This document shows positions 8,998-18,355 of a DNA stretch of 64,000 nucleotides, one piece after another. The notes below the pieces were generated by a model. The model saw only the letters and a list, made by a program, of their open reading frames with translations. It had not been told where the DNA came from and ran no database searches. Numbering within the stretch: the stretch's first letter is position 1; the number at the start of each line of letters is the position of its first letter. Origin of the DNA: Parascardovia denticolens DSM 10105 = JCM 12538 (lineage in GTDB: Bacteria > Actinomycetota > Actinomycetes > Actinomycetales > Bifidobacteriaceae); assembly GCF_001042675.1 (NCBI RefSeq), contig NZ_AP012333.1, forward strand, positions 1,178,001 through 1,242,000, given 5' to 3'. The position numbers and the translations under genes were made by a program.

Positions 8998-9807
8998 ATG
9001 GCCGACATCAAGCCACGCAATCAACGCCAAGCCGGTTCCGCGAAGCCCGCGGCCGGCTCCAACCAGAGCAAGAAGAAGGATTCGAAGCCCGCCCGCCGCA
9101 ACATCTTCAAGCAAGTGGCCATGATCTACCGCTTCACTAAGAAGGAAGACCCTTCCATCACCTGGTGGCTGGTCGGCGCCTTCGTGATTCCCGCCCTGAT
9201 CGTGGTCGCCTTGGGCTTCGTCTTCCATAACGGCGTCGTCGGATGGATTTTCAATGTCGTCCTGGCCATCATGCTGGGAATCCTGGTCATGACCATGGTC
9301 TTGACCAACCGAAGCGAGGCGGCCGGCTACCGACGTCTGGAAGGGCAACCCGGCGCCACCGGGGCCGTGCTCGAAAGCATCAACGAAGGCCGCTTCTCCA
9401 GCCGGGTCATCAAGTTCACCCAGCAGCCCGTCTGGGTGGATCCCCGCACCAAGAACGCCATCTGGCGCGGAACGTCCGTTTACGGGGTCTACCTGGTGGG
9501 CGAAGGCCCTTTGGACGCCATCAACAAGGCCATGGATAAGGAAGCCCAGAAGATCCACCACGTGACCCCCGGCTCCGACATCCCCATCTACCGCATCTGC
9601 GTGGGCAGGGGCGCCGGTCAGACCCCTCTGACCAAGCTGCGCAAGGCCTTGCGCAAACGCCACAAAATCAAGTTCACCATGGAAGAGCTGGAACAGGTCA
9701 ACGATCGCCTGCGCACCCTGCAGACCAAGTCCGGCCTGCCCATCCCTAAGGGGGTCGACCCCTACCGCATGCAGCGCGTCTCCCGCAGGGCCATGCGGGG
9801 CAAGTAA
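8998..9807 (+). CDS. DUF4191 family membrane protein
   Basis: A 269-residue protein of the actinobacterial DUF4191 family, function unknown. A basic 45-residue N-terminus precedes two adjacent membrane helices (about residues 57-80 and 83-102). A cytoplasmic domain follows, containing YRRLEGQPGATGAVLESI and a long stretch ending in a basic tail. The neighbouring order DUF4191-glnA is common in actinobacteria. GAGGT lies a few bases before the ATG at 8998 (AAGAGGTACC ATG), supporting the start. Confidence 0.85.
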   Translation: MADIKPRNQRQAGSAKPAAGSNQSKKKDSKPARRNIFKQVAMIYRFTKKEDPSITWWLVGAFVIPALIVVALGFVFHNGVVGWIFNVVLAIMLGILVMTMVLTNRSEAAGYRRLEGQPGATGAVLESINEGRFSSRVIKFTQQPVWVDPRTKNAIWRGTSVYGVYLVGEGPLDAINKAMDKEAQKIHHVTPGSDIPIYRICVGRGAGQTPLTKLRKALRKRHKIKFTMEELEQVNDRLRTLQTKSGLPIPKGVDPYRMQRVSRRAMRGK

Positions 9808-9940
9808 AACCAGGGAAAGCGAAGATTTATTCACCGGATTTCGGATAATGAGACATCAACGCCCGCAAGCCCAAGAATTCCAAGGATTCTTCCAGTTTCC
9901 CGGGCGTTTTTCCATGCCCTATATGAACCCCCTGAACTAG

Positions 9941-9958
9941 ACTGGGGGACGTCCCAGT
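9941..9958. promoter_or_regulatory. Short inverted repeat upstream of glnA
   Basis: ACTGGG (9941-9946) and CCCAGT (9953-9958) form a perfect six-base inverted repeat separated by GGACGT, 46 bases before the glnA start codon. The position fits an operator or the start of the leader. No regulator can be named. Confidence 0.3.
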
Positions 9959-10003
9959 GATACAAAACGCCATGCCCCATAGCATAGCGAAAGGAGCGGT
10001 CTC

Positions 10004-11440
10004 GTGACCGAAATTAAGACCAAAGAGGATGTCGAAGCCCTTATCCAGCAGGAAAACGTGGAATACGTTTCCGTTCGCTTCACCGACCTGATCGGCGTGC
10101 AGCAACACTTCACCGTCCCCGCCAGCGAGTTCCTCAAGGACGCCTTCACTGACGGCATGCCTTTCGACGGCTCCAGTGTCAAGGGTTTCCAAGCCATCAA
10201 CCAGTCCGATATGAAGCTGATCCCCGATGTTCAGACCTCCTACCTGGACCCCTTCCGCAAGCACAAGACCCTCAATATGGCCTTCTCCATCGTGGACCCC
10301 ATCACTGATGAGCCTTATTCCCGCGACCCCCGTCAGGTGGCGCAGAAGGCCGAAGCCTACCTGCGTTCCACCGGCATCGCGGATACCGCCTCCTTCGCCC
10401 CGGAAGCCGAGTTCTTCATCTTCGACAAGGTGCGTTTCGAGAACTCCATGCGTCGTTCCTTCTACGAGATCGATTCCGTGGAGGCCCCGTGGAACAGCGG
10501 AGAAGAGTACGAAGAGGACGGCGCCCCCAACGTCGGTTTCAAGAACCGCGTCAAGGGCGGCTACTTCCCCGTCCCCCCGATCGATCATTCCCAGGACCTG
10601 CGCGACGACATGGTGGCCAACCTGCAGAAGGTAGGCCTCATCCTCGAACGGTCCCACCACGAGGTCGGGGCGGCCGGCCAGCAGGAGATCAACTACCGCT
10701 TCAACTCCCTCACCCACGCCGGCGATGACCTGATGAAGTACAAGTACGTGGTCCATGAGACCGCCTTCCAGGCCGGCAAGGCCGCCACCTTCATGCCCAA
10801 GCCCTTGGCTGGAGACAACGGCACCGGCATGCACTGCCATCAGTCCCTGTGGAAGGACGGCGTCCCGCTCTTCTACTCCGAGAGCGGTTACGGCGGCCTG
10901 TCCGACATCGCCCGTTGGTACATCGGCGGCCTGATCAAGCATTCTTCTTCCGTGCTCGCCTTCACCAACCCCTCCCTCAACTCCTACAAGCGCCTGGTTC
11001 CCGGCTACGAGGCCCCGGTCAACCTGGTCTATTCGGCCCGCAACCGTTCCGCCGCCATCCGCATTCCTTTGGCCGGAACCGCTCCTGCCGCCAAGCGCAT
11101 CGAGTTCCGCGCCCCCGATCCATCCTGCAACCCCTTCCTGGCCTTCTCCGCCCAGCTCATGGCCGGACTGGATGGCATCGTCAACCACATCGAGCCTCCC
11201 GCTCCCATCGACAAGGACCTGTATGAGCTTCCTCCCGAGGAGCATGACAAGGTCAAGCAGGTTCCTTCCTCTTTGGAGGAGGCCCTGCGCGCTTTGGAAG
11301 AGGATCACGACTTCCTGGGCGAAGGCGACGTCTTCACCGATGATCTGATTCAGACCTGGATCGACATCAAGCGCGAAGAGATCGATATGCAGCGTCTGTC
11401 TCCCACTCCTTTGGAGTATGAGCTTTACTTCCATATCTGA
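10004..11440 (+). CDS. glnA: Type I-beta glutamine synthetase
   Basis: A 478-residue glutamine synthetase that makes glutamine from glutamate, ammonia and ATP as a cytoplasmic dodecamer. Visible motifs are the Asp-50-like loop FDGSSVKGF, the metal-binding APEAEFF and [12 protein letters not shown] segments, the ATP-binding [12 protein letters not shown], and NRSAAIRIP. The adenylylation loop DLYELPPEE places the modifiable tyrosine at about 407, the mark of the I-beta class controlled by GlnE. The start is GTG at 10004, preceded by AAAGGAG at a good distance. Codon use is strongly biased to C/G-ending codons, consistent with high expression. A strong hairpin follows. Confidence 0.97.
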   Translation: MTEIKTKEDVEALIQQENVEYVSVRFTDLIGVQQHFTVPASEFLKDAFTDGMPFDGSSVKGFQAINQSDMKLIPDVQTSYLDPFRKHKTLNMAFSIVDPITDEPYSRDPRQVAQKAEAYLRSTGIADTASFAPEAEFFIFDKVRFENSMRRSFYEIDSVEAPWNSGEEYEEDGAPNVGFKNRVKGGYFPVPPIDHSQDLRDDMVANLQKVGLILERSHHEVGAAGQQEINYRFNSLTHAGDDLMKYKYVVHETAFQAGKAATFMPKPLAGDNGTGMHCHQSLWKDGVPLFYSESGYGGLSDIARWYIGGLIKHSSSVLAFTNPSLNSYKRLVPGYEAPVNLVYSARNRSAAIRIPLAGTAPAAKRIEFRAPDPSCNPFLAFSAQLMAGLDGIVNHIEPPAPIDKDLYELPPEEHDKVKQVPSSLEEALRALEEDHDFLGEGDVFTDDLIQTWIDIKREEIDMQRLSPTPLEYELYFHI

Positions 11441-11508
11441 TCTGATCGAATCCGCCTGATTCAGGACTTCTAGAAATATATTCAAGTCCATTGATACGAA
11501 GATGATAA

Positions 11509-11551
11509 TGCGTGGAGGGCGGCGTTGGTTCATAACGCCGCCCTCCACGCA
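11509..11551. terminator. Strong hairpin terminator between convergent glnA and GH1 gene
   Basis: A perfect 18-base-pair stem (TGCGTGGAGGGCGGCGTT with its complement) closes a seven-base loop, 69 bases after the glnA stop. There is no clear T tract. Its position between two convergent genes suggests bidirectional termination or 3-prime end protection. Confidence 0.75.
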
Positions 11552-11677
11552 TATCCACAAAAGAGACGCCTAAAAGAGTCGACGAGTAGGAGGAGGGGAA
11601 AGCGGAAATAATCCTTTCTCCTATCGTTAATCGCTTTCCGCTGGCTTACCCCTTCCGCTAGAGGAGACCACCATATC

Positions 11678-13096
11678 CTACGAATCCAATCCTTCTCGGA
11701 TAATGCGCTGATACCAGTATGCGGAATCCTTCCATATACGCTCCTGGGTGGAAAAATCGACGCCGATGATGCCGAATCGTTTCTGATAGCCATAGGCCCA
11801 TTCGAAGTTATCCAGCAATGACCAGACGAAATAGCCCGTCAGATGGGCGCCTCCTTCTATGGCCTTCTTCAGGGCTTTCACATGCGCATCCAAATAAGCG
11901 ACGCGCTGGGGGTCATGGATGATCTTTCCACCGGGCGCTTGGGAATCAAGGCTCACTTGGTCATCCCAAGCGGATCCGTTCTCCGTCACCATAAGATCCA
12001 ACTCAGGATATCGGCGACTCAGCTCCAGGAGAAGATCAGTCAAGCATCGCGGTTCTTGATTCCATCCCATAGCTGTCAGAGGACCTTTGGGAGGTAAAGA
12101 ATCGACGATTTCCTGAGCAGGCATAGGAGAGCTATGGGAAGCCTTTCTACTTGCGATTTCATCAGGATCGGTGACTCCGCGCACATGGGAGGAAGAATAA
12201 TAATTAACTCCCAGTACATCAAGCGGCTGATGGATGATCTCTTCGTCTCCATCCTTCAAGAAAGACCAGCCGGAATAATCCGAAGTCACTTCCAATAGTT
12301 CCGGATCATAGGAGCCATCCAGCATAGGTCCCAGCCAAATTTCATTCGCCAATAAGTCAACGCGACGCTTGGCGGCCACGTCCTCTGGTGCAGCGCTCTC
12401 TGCAACACTTGCGGTCAAGTTCAAAGTGACCGATACCCGAGCTTTTTCCCCTAATACAGATCGTAAAGCTTGAACGGCCAAACCATGAGCAAGGTTGAGA
12501 TGATGGGCAGCGGACAAGGTCTGTGCATAGTCTCTGATTCCAGGAGCATGTTCCCCGCTTCCATACCCCAAGTATGCAGAGCACCATGGTTCATTCAACG
12601 TGGTCCACGTATCGACCCGGTCCCCTAGTGATTGAGCCAATGTCTGGGCATAATCCGCGAACCGCAAAGCGGTGTCCCGGTTGATCCACCCTCCCCTATC
12701 CTGCAAGTATTGAGGCAGATCCCAGTGATAGAGAGTTGCTACAGGTCGGATTTCAGCCTGTAGCAAAGAGTCAAGCAGCCGATGATAATAGTCGACGCCT
12801 TCCTGATTGACAGGTCCACCTAGCTGAGGGATGATCCGGTTCCATGAGATGGAGAAACGGTATGCATCGACCCCCAACTCTTTCATGATCCCAACGTCTT
12901 GCGGATATCGGTGATACATGTCGCAAGCGATTTGGCCCGACGAATGGTCATGAATCACCCCCTCCTTTCGGCAAAAAACATCCCATATGGAATCCGTCCG
13001 TCCACCTTCATGGATGGCTCCTTCTACCTGATATGCGGCTGTTGCCGTGCCCCAAATGAAATTCTGCGGGAACCCGATAGTCATAAGCGCACTCAT
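11678..13096 (-). CDS. GH1 beta-glucosidase
   Basis: A 472-residue cytoplasmic glycoside hydrolase family 1 enzyme. The acid/base glutamate is in TLNEPW (E169) and the nucleophile in VTENGSAWD (E372); the N-terminal FPQNFIWGTATAAYQVEGA and the QxGYxxRFG-like signature near the end also match GH1. It hydrolyses beta-glucosides or possibly 6-phospho- or beta-galactosides, but the adjoining ABC importer (no PTS) makes unphosphorylated beta-glucosides likeliest. It is the last gene of the LacI-linked locus. Two starts are possible: ATG at 13096 abuts the GAAAGG ribosome site, while ATG at 13084 (MTIGFPQNF) has longer spacing and fits homologues. Confidence 0.92.
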   Translation of the reverse strand: MSALMTIGFPQNFIWGTATAAYQVEGAIHEGGRTDSIWDVFCRKEGVIHDHSSGQIACDMYHRYPQDVGIMKELGVDAYRFSISWNRIIPQLGGPVNQEGVDYYHRLLDSLLQAEIRPVATLYHWDLPQYLQDRGGWINRDTALRFADYAQTLAQSLGDRVDTWTTLNEPWCSAYLGYGSGEHAPGIRDYAQTLSAAHHLNLAHGLAVQALRSVLGEKARVSVTLNLTASVAESAAPEDVAAKRRVDLLANEIWLGPMLDGSYDPELLEVTSDYSGWSFLKDGDEEIIHQPLDVLGVNYYSSSHVRGVTDPDEIASRKASHSSPMPAQEIVDSLPPKGPLTAMGWNQEPRCLTDLLLELSRRYPELDLMVTENGSAWDDQVSLDSQAPGGKIIHDPQRVAYLDAHVKALKKAIEGGAHLTGYFVWSLLDNFEWAYGYQKRFGIIGVDFSTQERIWKDSAYWYQRIIREGLDS

Positions 13097-13239
13097 CCTT
13101 TCGTACCCCCATTGTCCTGACGTTTCGGGCGCACAGGGTCATGGAGACGGATGCCTCCTCATGAAGCCATCCGTATTGATGAATAAGAAATTACTTGAGA
13201 TAGGTTGGTTTGAGATTCAAAAAGATAAGATTGATGATT

Positions 13240-14187
13240 TCATCCTTTCACGGCTCCAGCCATAATGCCCACCACCAGCTGTTTGCCCGCCAAGAAGAAG
13301 ATGAGGAGCAGAGGGGCGGTGGTGAGAATCACGCCCGACATGACAATGGTATAGTCTGTGAAATACGCGCCTTTCAAGGCCGCCGCAGCAGTAGTCAGCA
13401 TATAGTTCTTGTTCGATCCCAACACCAACATAGGCCAGAAGTAGTTAGTCCACTGCCCAATGAAGGTGAAGAGGAAGAGCATGGAAGCTGCTGGTCGGGC
13501 TGCTGGCATTCCAACTGAGATGAAGGTGCGAAACATGGAACAACCATCTACGCGGGCGGCCTCGATCAATTCGTACGGTAAGGCGTCGGTGATGTACTGA
13601 GTCATCCAGAAAACCCCGAAAGCGCTGACGAGTCCAGGAATGATCACTGCCCAGAGACTGCCATAAAGGCCAGCTTTATTGGCCATAATGTACAAGGGGA
13701 CAACACTGAGCTGCTGAGGAATGGTCATTGTGGCCACTACCAAGGTCAAAAGCGCATTACGCCCGCGGAAGCGAAGCTTGGCGAAGGAGTACCCCGCCAA
13801 AGTGCTAAAGAAAACAGTAGAGATAGAGACCAGAACAGCCACGGTCAAAGTACCTCCCAAAGCTTGCCAGAATTTGAGCTCTCCGAAGGCACGCCCTAGG
13901 TTCCTCAACAGAGAAGACCCTGGGACCAAAGCCCTCACTCCATACTGATTGCTGGGGCTGTCCTGGGATGCTATGGAGAACGCATAATAAAGCGGAAAAA
14001 CGAAGATGATGAGAGTGACGATAAGAATCGCATAACTCCCCCATCCTGGTTTGCGTCCTTCTGAAGTCATTCCCAGATGGCTCTTACGGTGTTTCCCAAT
14101 AGCATGAGCCGTTTTTTTGCCGTAGACCTGTTCCAGGACGGGAGTTCCCATAGCCTGATCGTAGATCTTTTTCGTTTCCTTGGTCAT
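13240..14187 (-). CDS. ABC sugar transporter permease, MalG type
   Basis: A 315-residue inner-membrane permease of a CUT1 carbohydrate importer. Six transmembrane helices are apparent after a charged 50-residue N-terminus. The cytoplasmic coupling loop carries the EAA motif EAARVDGCSMFRTFISVGMP. Its ATG overlaps the stop of the upstream permease gene as ATGA, indicating translational coupling. No ATPase is encoded nearby; such importers in this group usually share a MsmK-type ATPase encoded elsewhere. It is paired with the MalF-type gene and the binding protein, and with the GH1 gene downstream. Confidence 0.92.
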   Translation of the reverse strand: MTKETKKIYDQAMGTPVLEQVYGKKTAHAIGKHRKSHLGMTSEGRKPGWGSYAILIVTLIIFVFPLYYAFSIASQDSPSNQYGVRALVPGSSLLRNLGRAFGELKFWQALGGTLTVAVLVSISTVFFSTLAGYSFAKLRFRGRNALLTLVVATMTIPQQLSVVPLYIMANKAGLYGSLWAVIIPGLVSAFGVFWMTQYITDALPYELIEAARVDGCSMFRTFISVGMPAARPAASMLFLFTFIGQWTNYFWPMLVLGSNKNYMLTTAAAALKGAYFTDYTIVMSGVILTTAPLLLIFFLAGKQLVVGIMAGAVKG

Positions 14188-15362
14188 TTAATCATCCCCC
14201 TCCTTGCAGATCGTTCTTCTGCTGGAAGCCTTTCTGCTTGATCTATACCTGAAGCCAGACGGGCGTTGTACCCAGAGCGAAGAGCCCGCTGTCGTTCTTC
14301 TTCCTCCCTCAGGGAAAGGAGACGATCAGCTTCCTTAGATCGCTTTGGATGACCGCCTGCGGCAACCTTCCGCGTCAAGCTGTAATTCAGGATGGCGAAG
14401 AAGATGATGATCAGGAACAGAAGCCACGCAACGGCGGCAGCGCGACCCAAATTAGGCTGTCCGGGAGTCACACTGACAAAACCGAGCTTATAAAGGTAAA
14501 GGCTGACTGTCAGATATTGATTGTTGGAACCGCCACCAGCGCTCGCTGCATTATGAAATAGCTGAGGTTCATCGAAAATCTGCAGGCCACCGATAGTGGA
14601 TGTGATGATGACGAAAATCAAAGTCGGCCGTAGCATGGGCAAAGTCACCGAACGGAAGATTTTCCACTTGCCAGCTCCATCGACCACAGCAGCTTCGATG
14701 ACGTCATGTGGAATCGCCTGCATGGCAGCCAAGATGATCAAAGTGTTGTAACCGATGAAGCGCCAATTCACTATCGTGGCTATAGCTATGTGTGACCAAA
14801 TCGTGCTATCATGCCACATGATGGCGTGCAGGCCCATCTGCTGCAAAAGCACATTGATGGCGCCCATCTTATCCGAGAAAATCTGCGAAAAGATGATGCC
14901 TGCGGCCGACGGGGCGACCACATAGGGTAAAAGCACCCCCATACGCCAGAATGTCTTGGCCCTCAGATTGGCATCCAAAACCCACGCCAGCCACAAGGCG
15001 ATCATGATTTGGGGAACGGAACTGAGCAAGAAGATGGAGAAAGAATTGCGTAAGGCTATGTAGAAGGTCTGCTGATGGAGAACCCACTGGAAATTTCCAT
15101 ACCATGATCCCGTAGCGGTTCCACAAGTCGCTCCGCATATGGCGGCTCCAGAATCGCCGGTCAGGGTATTGAATTGGCGTGTAGCAATCCACATCGTGTA
15201 GAGAAGCGGGAATAGTCCTACAATGGCGAAAAGAATGAAGAAAGGTGAGATGTAAAGGTAAGGAGAGGCTTTCCATTCGAACTGACCCAGCCTGGTACGC
15301 CAGGTCCTTCCCGCTCCCCCTCGGTTCACTTCGCTTGAGTCTGATTTTTGGATTGGCATCAT
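14184..15362 (-). CDS. ABC sugar transporter permease, MalF type
   Basis: A 392-residue permease with six main membrane helices and the EAA loop EAAVVDGAGKWKIFRSVTLP near residues 220-240. It forms a heterodimer with the MalG-type permease encoded by the overlapping next gene. Compared with typical family members it has an extra charged C-terminal tail of about 55 residues (KRSKEADRLLSLREEEERQ) predicted to lie in the cytoplasm, possibly helical. The gene lies 133 bases after the binding-protein gene on the same strand. Confidence 0.92.
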   Translation of the reverse strand: MMPIQKSDSSEVNRGGAGRTWRTRLGQFEWKASPYLYISPFFILFAIVGLFPLLYTMWIATRQFNTLTGDSGAAICGATCGTATGSWYGNFQWVLHQQTFYIALRNSFSIFLLSSVPQIMIALWLAWVLDANLRAKTFWRMGVLLPYVVAPSAAGIIFSQIFSDKMGAINVLLQQMGLHAIMWHDSTIWSHIAIATIVNWRFIGYNTLIILAAMQAIPHDVIEAAVVDGAGKWKIFRSVTLPMLRPTLIFVIITSTIGGLQIFDEPQLFHNAASAGGGSNNQYLTVSLYLYKLGFVSVTPGQPNLGRAAAVAWLLFLIIIFFAILNYSLTRKVAAGGHPKRSKEADRLLSLREEEERQRALRSGYNARLASGIDQAERLPAEERSARRGMIK

Positions 15363-15495
15363 TGATAATCCTTCTTCAAGAGGTGCGGCGGGAACAAGAA
15401 TCCCATCCCCGCCGTTGATTTCACCGAAACCAGCAGCAAGCCCTTTTGCAAAGGTCCGCTACACGTGTCAGCCTCTTGATGTCAGGTAGAGGACG

Positions 15496-16809
15496 TCAAG
15501 AAAGAGCCTTGACATCCGCCACGTACTGTTTCCAGGCTTGTTCGGGTTTTTGCTCTTTGGATACATCCACCCGGTTAAGTGCGTCACCAAACTTCGAATC
15601 GATATCGAAGTACTGAGCACCGGTATAAGGAACGATTTTCACCGCCTTCGCTCTGTTGGCGAAAATCTTGCCAGTCGGAGCGTTATTGAGAAAACTGTCG
15701 ATTTTATTGGTCACAGCAGGATCCTTCATGGCTGTAGGGGAACTTGGATAATTCGAAGCTGCTTTGAAAGTGGCGACTTGTTGCTTCGGCGCCGTCAACC
15801 AAGCGACCAGTTTCGCCGCCTCATCCTTGACTTTTGAAGTTTCAGGGACAACCAGCCAAGAACCACCCTGGTTGGAGCCACCTCCAGGGGTGACGTCGGC
15901 GACATCCCAACCTTTGAAGTCCGAGCCAGAGTTGCCTTTGATGTTATTGACCAGCCAAGCGGGGCACATGATGGTAGCGAACCCCTTGTCGGACTTGAAC
16001 TGAGCGTTCCAATCATCAGACCATTGGCTCAAGTGGGCGGACATGTCTGTCGTGGCTGTCAATTCATCAAAATCCTTCTTAATGGTGGATCCGGTAGCGA
16101 CGATGGTTCCATCCTTCTTTACATACGCCTCTTTCAGCTGGCTTTTCATGACGCCCCAAAGACCGCCCATCGCGTCATACCAAGGCAGACCAGTCTTTTG
16201 GGTGTACTGGCGGCCAACCTTGAAATATTGCTCCCAGGTGGCGGAATCTCCGCCAAGCATCTTTGCAACCTCAGCTCTGTCAGTAGGCAATCCTGCCTTC
16301 TTGAACAAATCCGATCGATAGCAAACAGCTGTAGGACCGATGTCGTTGCCGGCACCAATAGTCCTGCCATCGCTGGTCTTGGCTCCCTGAACCTTCCAGT
16401 CCAACCAATCATTCTTCTTCAGATACTTACCCAAATCCATGAACTTGTTAGGCATGGATAAGATGGATGGCATCCAAGCTATATCCACTGCATAGATGTC
16501 ATAGGCGTTGGCCCCAGACGAAATAGCCGTGTTGAAGGCGGAACGGGCGTCATCAGATCCCGATGCAACCGTTTCCTCAATTTTGACATTGGGATGCTCC
16601 TTTTCATATTGAGCCCAGAGGTTTGCTCCTGGACGCTCATTGGAGGACTTTCCATATCCGAAGTTATTGAAAGTCTGGATCTTAATAATGGTCTTCCCAT
16701 TCGAAGTCGTCGCAGCCCCGCTATTTGAATCGGAACCACAGGCGGTGAGACCGGCCATGGTGGCGAGAGCTAAGCCTGCTGCCAGGAAGGTCTTAATACT
16801 CTTTTTCAT
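15496..16809 (-). CDS. ABC transporter solute-binding lipoprotein, beta-glucoside locus
   Basis: A 437-residue family 1 extracellular solute-binding protein. A lipoprotein signal peptide ends in the lipobox LTAC (Cys at about 24), followed by a Ser/Asn-rich linker, so it should be anchored on the outer face of the membrane. It would deliver an oligosaccharide to the two permeases encoded downstream; the GH1 enzyme suggests a beta-linked glucoside. The ATG at 16809 is preceded by AAGGAGG (minus strand), a very strong ribosome site. A LacI-type operator lies 67 bases upstream of the start. Confidence 0.93.
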   Translation of the reverse strand: MKKSIKTFLAAGLALATMAGLTACGSDSNSGAATTSNGKTIIKIQTFNNFGYGKSSNERPGANLWAQYEKEHPNVKIEETVASGSDDARSAFNTAISSGANAYDIYAVDIAWMPSILSMPNKFMDLGKYLKKNDWLDWKVQGAKTSDGRTIGAGNDIGPTAVCYRSDLFKKAGLPTDRAEVAKMLGGDSATWEQYFKVGRQYTQKTGLPWYDAMGGLWGVMKSQLKEAYVKKDGTIVATGSTIKKDFDELTATTDMSAHLSQWSDDWNAQFKSDKGFATIMCPAWLVNNIKGNSGSDFKGWDVADVTPGGGSNQGGSWLVVPETSKVKDEAAKLVAWLTAPKQQVATFKAASNYPSSPTAMKDPAVTNKIDSFLNNAPTGKIFANRAKAVKIVPYTGAQYFDIDSKFGDALNRVDVSKEQKPEQAWKQYVADVKALS

Positions 16810-16875
16810 TCATCCTCCTTAAATGCACTACTGCGTACATTATGGAATTAAGAACAACAATGTCCTTAATATCTT

Positions 16876-16889
16876 TGGAACCGTTTCCA
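16876..16889. promoter_or_regulatory. LacI-family operator upstream of the binding-protein gene
   Basis: The perfect palindrome half-sites TGGAA and TTCCA flank a central CCGT (TGGAACCGTTTCCA). This is the classic LacI/GalR layout with a central CpG. It matches at 12 of 14 positions the site upstream of the LacI gene itself (18136-18149), so the same repressor probably binds both. Confidence 0.75.
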
Positions 16890-17030
16890 CAGATAAAGTC
16901 AGAATAGCACGCTTTTCTCAAAAAGTAAAGCGCTCTTATCCATGTCTGCCACATTCAAAATCCCGAAGACGCCGAGGAGAAAAACGGGTGACCAAACCGA
17001 TGCGATTTACACTATCGAAGAGTGGTCATA

Positions 17031-18032
17031 TCACAAGCTACCGCGGAGAATCAAGGTCACCGGGAGCACCTGAGCAGTCGTTTTCCACTCACCATGTCTG
17101 AGCCGCCAAGCCAACATCTCAGTGGCCGTTTCAGCCAAATCCGCCAAAGGCTGGGCAAAAGTCGTCAAGCCTGGAGACAAGGCACGAGCTACATGGAAAT
17201 CGTCAAATCCAACAATCGACAGGTCCTGAGGGACTCTCTTACCGTATTGAGACAGCGCCTGCATAGCCCCGGCAGCAATCTGGTCAGAATGAGCGAAAAC
17301 CGCGTCTACCTGCGGATCATCAGCAAGAATCTCTTTCATCGCCTGATAACCATGAGCTGAAGTAAAGTCACCAACATTGATTGCAATCGGTTCCAGACCA
17401 GCAGCAGCCAGTCCTTCCACGCAACCGCTTGTCCTTTGCTGAGGAGAGAGCATATCGTCGGGACCAGCGATGATGGCGATCCGTCGTCTTCCCCGTTGAA
17501 CCAATAGCTCCGCCGCCTCGTATCCACCATGAAAACTATCCACATCCACATAGGGATAATTCATATGGTGAGGAGGCTGGCCGATGAAGATGGTTGGCTT
17601 ATCGAATTGAGCCAAAGTATCCACTAGACCTTTGGAGTAGTGGAAACTGAGGACCACCGCCCCATCGGCTCCGGAATCATGCAGGAGTTTGTTCAACGAC
17701 TCGGTATCGTGTGGGCCAGTCAAAGCCAAAAAAGGCAAGAACGTCTTCTGGGTGAAAGAATCGGCCAGATGGCTGATCATACCGGAAACGAAGGCGTCGT
17801 TGAAAAGGAACTGCGTGCGCTCAGGAACCGCGATAGCTATGATATTGCTGCGCCCAGACGTCAGTTGTCTTGCGGCTTGGTTCGGAACGAAATTCAGCTC
17901 TTGCGCAACTTCTCGCACTTTCTGCCGAGTCTCGAGCGACGCGGGTCCATTCCCTAAGGCACGCGAAGCAGTGGAGACGGCGACCCCGGCTTTTTTCGCG
18001 ACATCTCGTATGGTCACTGCACGCTCTGCCAT
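17031..18032 (-). CDS. LacI-family transcriptional repressor
   Basis: A 333-residue regulator with an N-terminal helix-turn-helix and hinge (VTIRDVAKKAGVAVSTASRAL, residues 6-26, with RQLTSGRSNIIA at the hinge) and a periplasmic-binding-protein-like effector domain. It very likely represses the adjacent beta-glucoside importer and GH1 genes and itself. The ATG at 18032 (MAERAVTIRDVA) is preferred because GGGGGA lies just before it; an upstream in-frame ATG at 18044 lacks such a site. Operators of matching sequence lie before its own gene and before the binding-protein gene. Confidence 0.93.
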   Translation of the reverse strand: MAERAVTIRDVAKKAGVAVSTASRALGNGPASLETRQKVREVAQELNFVPNQAARQLTSGRSNIIAIAVPERTQFLFNDAFVSGMISHLADSFTQKTFLPFLALTGPHDTESLNKLLHDSGADGAVVLSFHYSKGLVDTLAQFDKPTIFIGQPPHHMNYPYVDVDSFHGGYEAAELLVQRGRRRIAIIAGPDDMLSPQQRTSGCVEGLAAAGLEPIAINVGDFTSAHGYQAMKEILADDPQVDAVFAHSDQIAAGAMQALSQYGKRVPQDLSIVGFDDFHVARALSPGLTTFAQPLADLAETATEMLAWRLRHGEWKTTAQVLPVTLILRGSL

Positions 18033-18355
18033 GATTTCCCCCATTTCAAGCCCATGCCCCTACGACAGGGACTGAGTCTGCGCATGTCCCCATGGAACGG
18101 TTTTACTTATGGTAGCATGCCTACTCTGCCAAGACTGGAAACGTTTTCAAAATAAGCTTATTGCAGAGTCCATCCAGAATCCACCCTCTCATACGCACTC
18201 ACCGCCCTTATGAAAGGGTCCATTGACAGTTTCATCAACGGGGTCTGTCCCCTCACAAAGCTCAGGATAAAATCCCTTGTCTAAGCTTGGGAAAGAAGGT
18301 AGGCTTACATTCATAGGGAAATCGGATCGTCACTCGGGGAAGGAAAGACCGGAAA
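18033..18355. other. Divergent intergenic region, LacI gene / nitrite-reductase-like gene
   Basis: About 320 bases with no credible gene. It holds the LacI operator at 18136-18149 and the start region of the copper protein gene. The sequence is AT-richer than its right-hand neighbour. No other structure was recognised. Confidence 0.6.
18136..18149. promoter_or_regulatory. LacI-family operator upstream of the lacI-type gene
   Basis: TGGAAACGTTTTCA, a near-perfect palindrome with central CG, 104 bases upstream of the repressor start codon. It shares half-sites with the operator at 16876-16889. Autoregulation is inferred. Confidence 0.7.

Noticed and set aside
7454-11560. Long minus-strand open frames of 488 and 577 residues opposite lpdA and glnA
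   Set aside because: Shadow frames caused by high GC at third positions of the clearly functional plus-strand genes.
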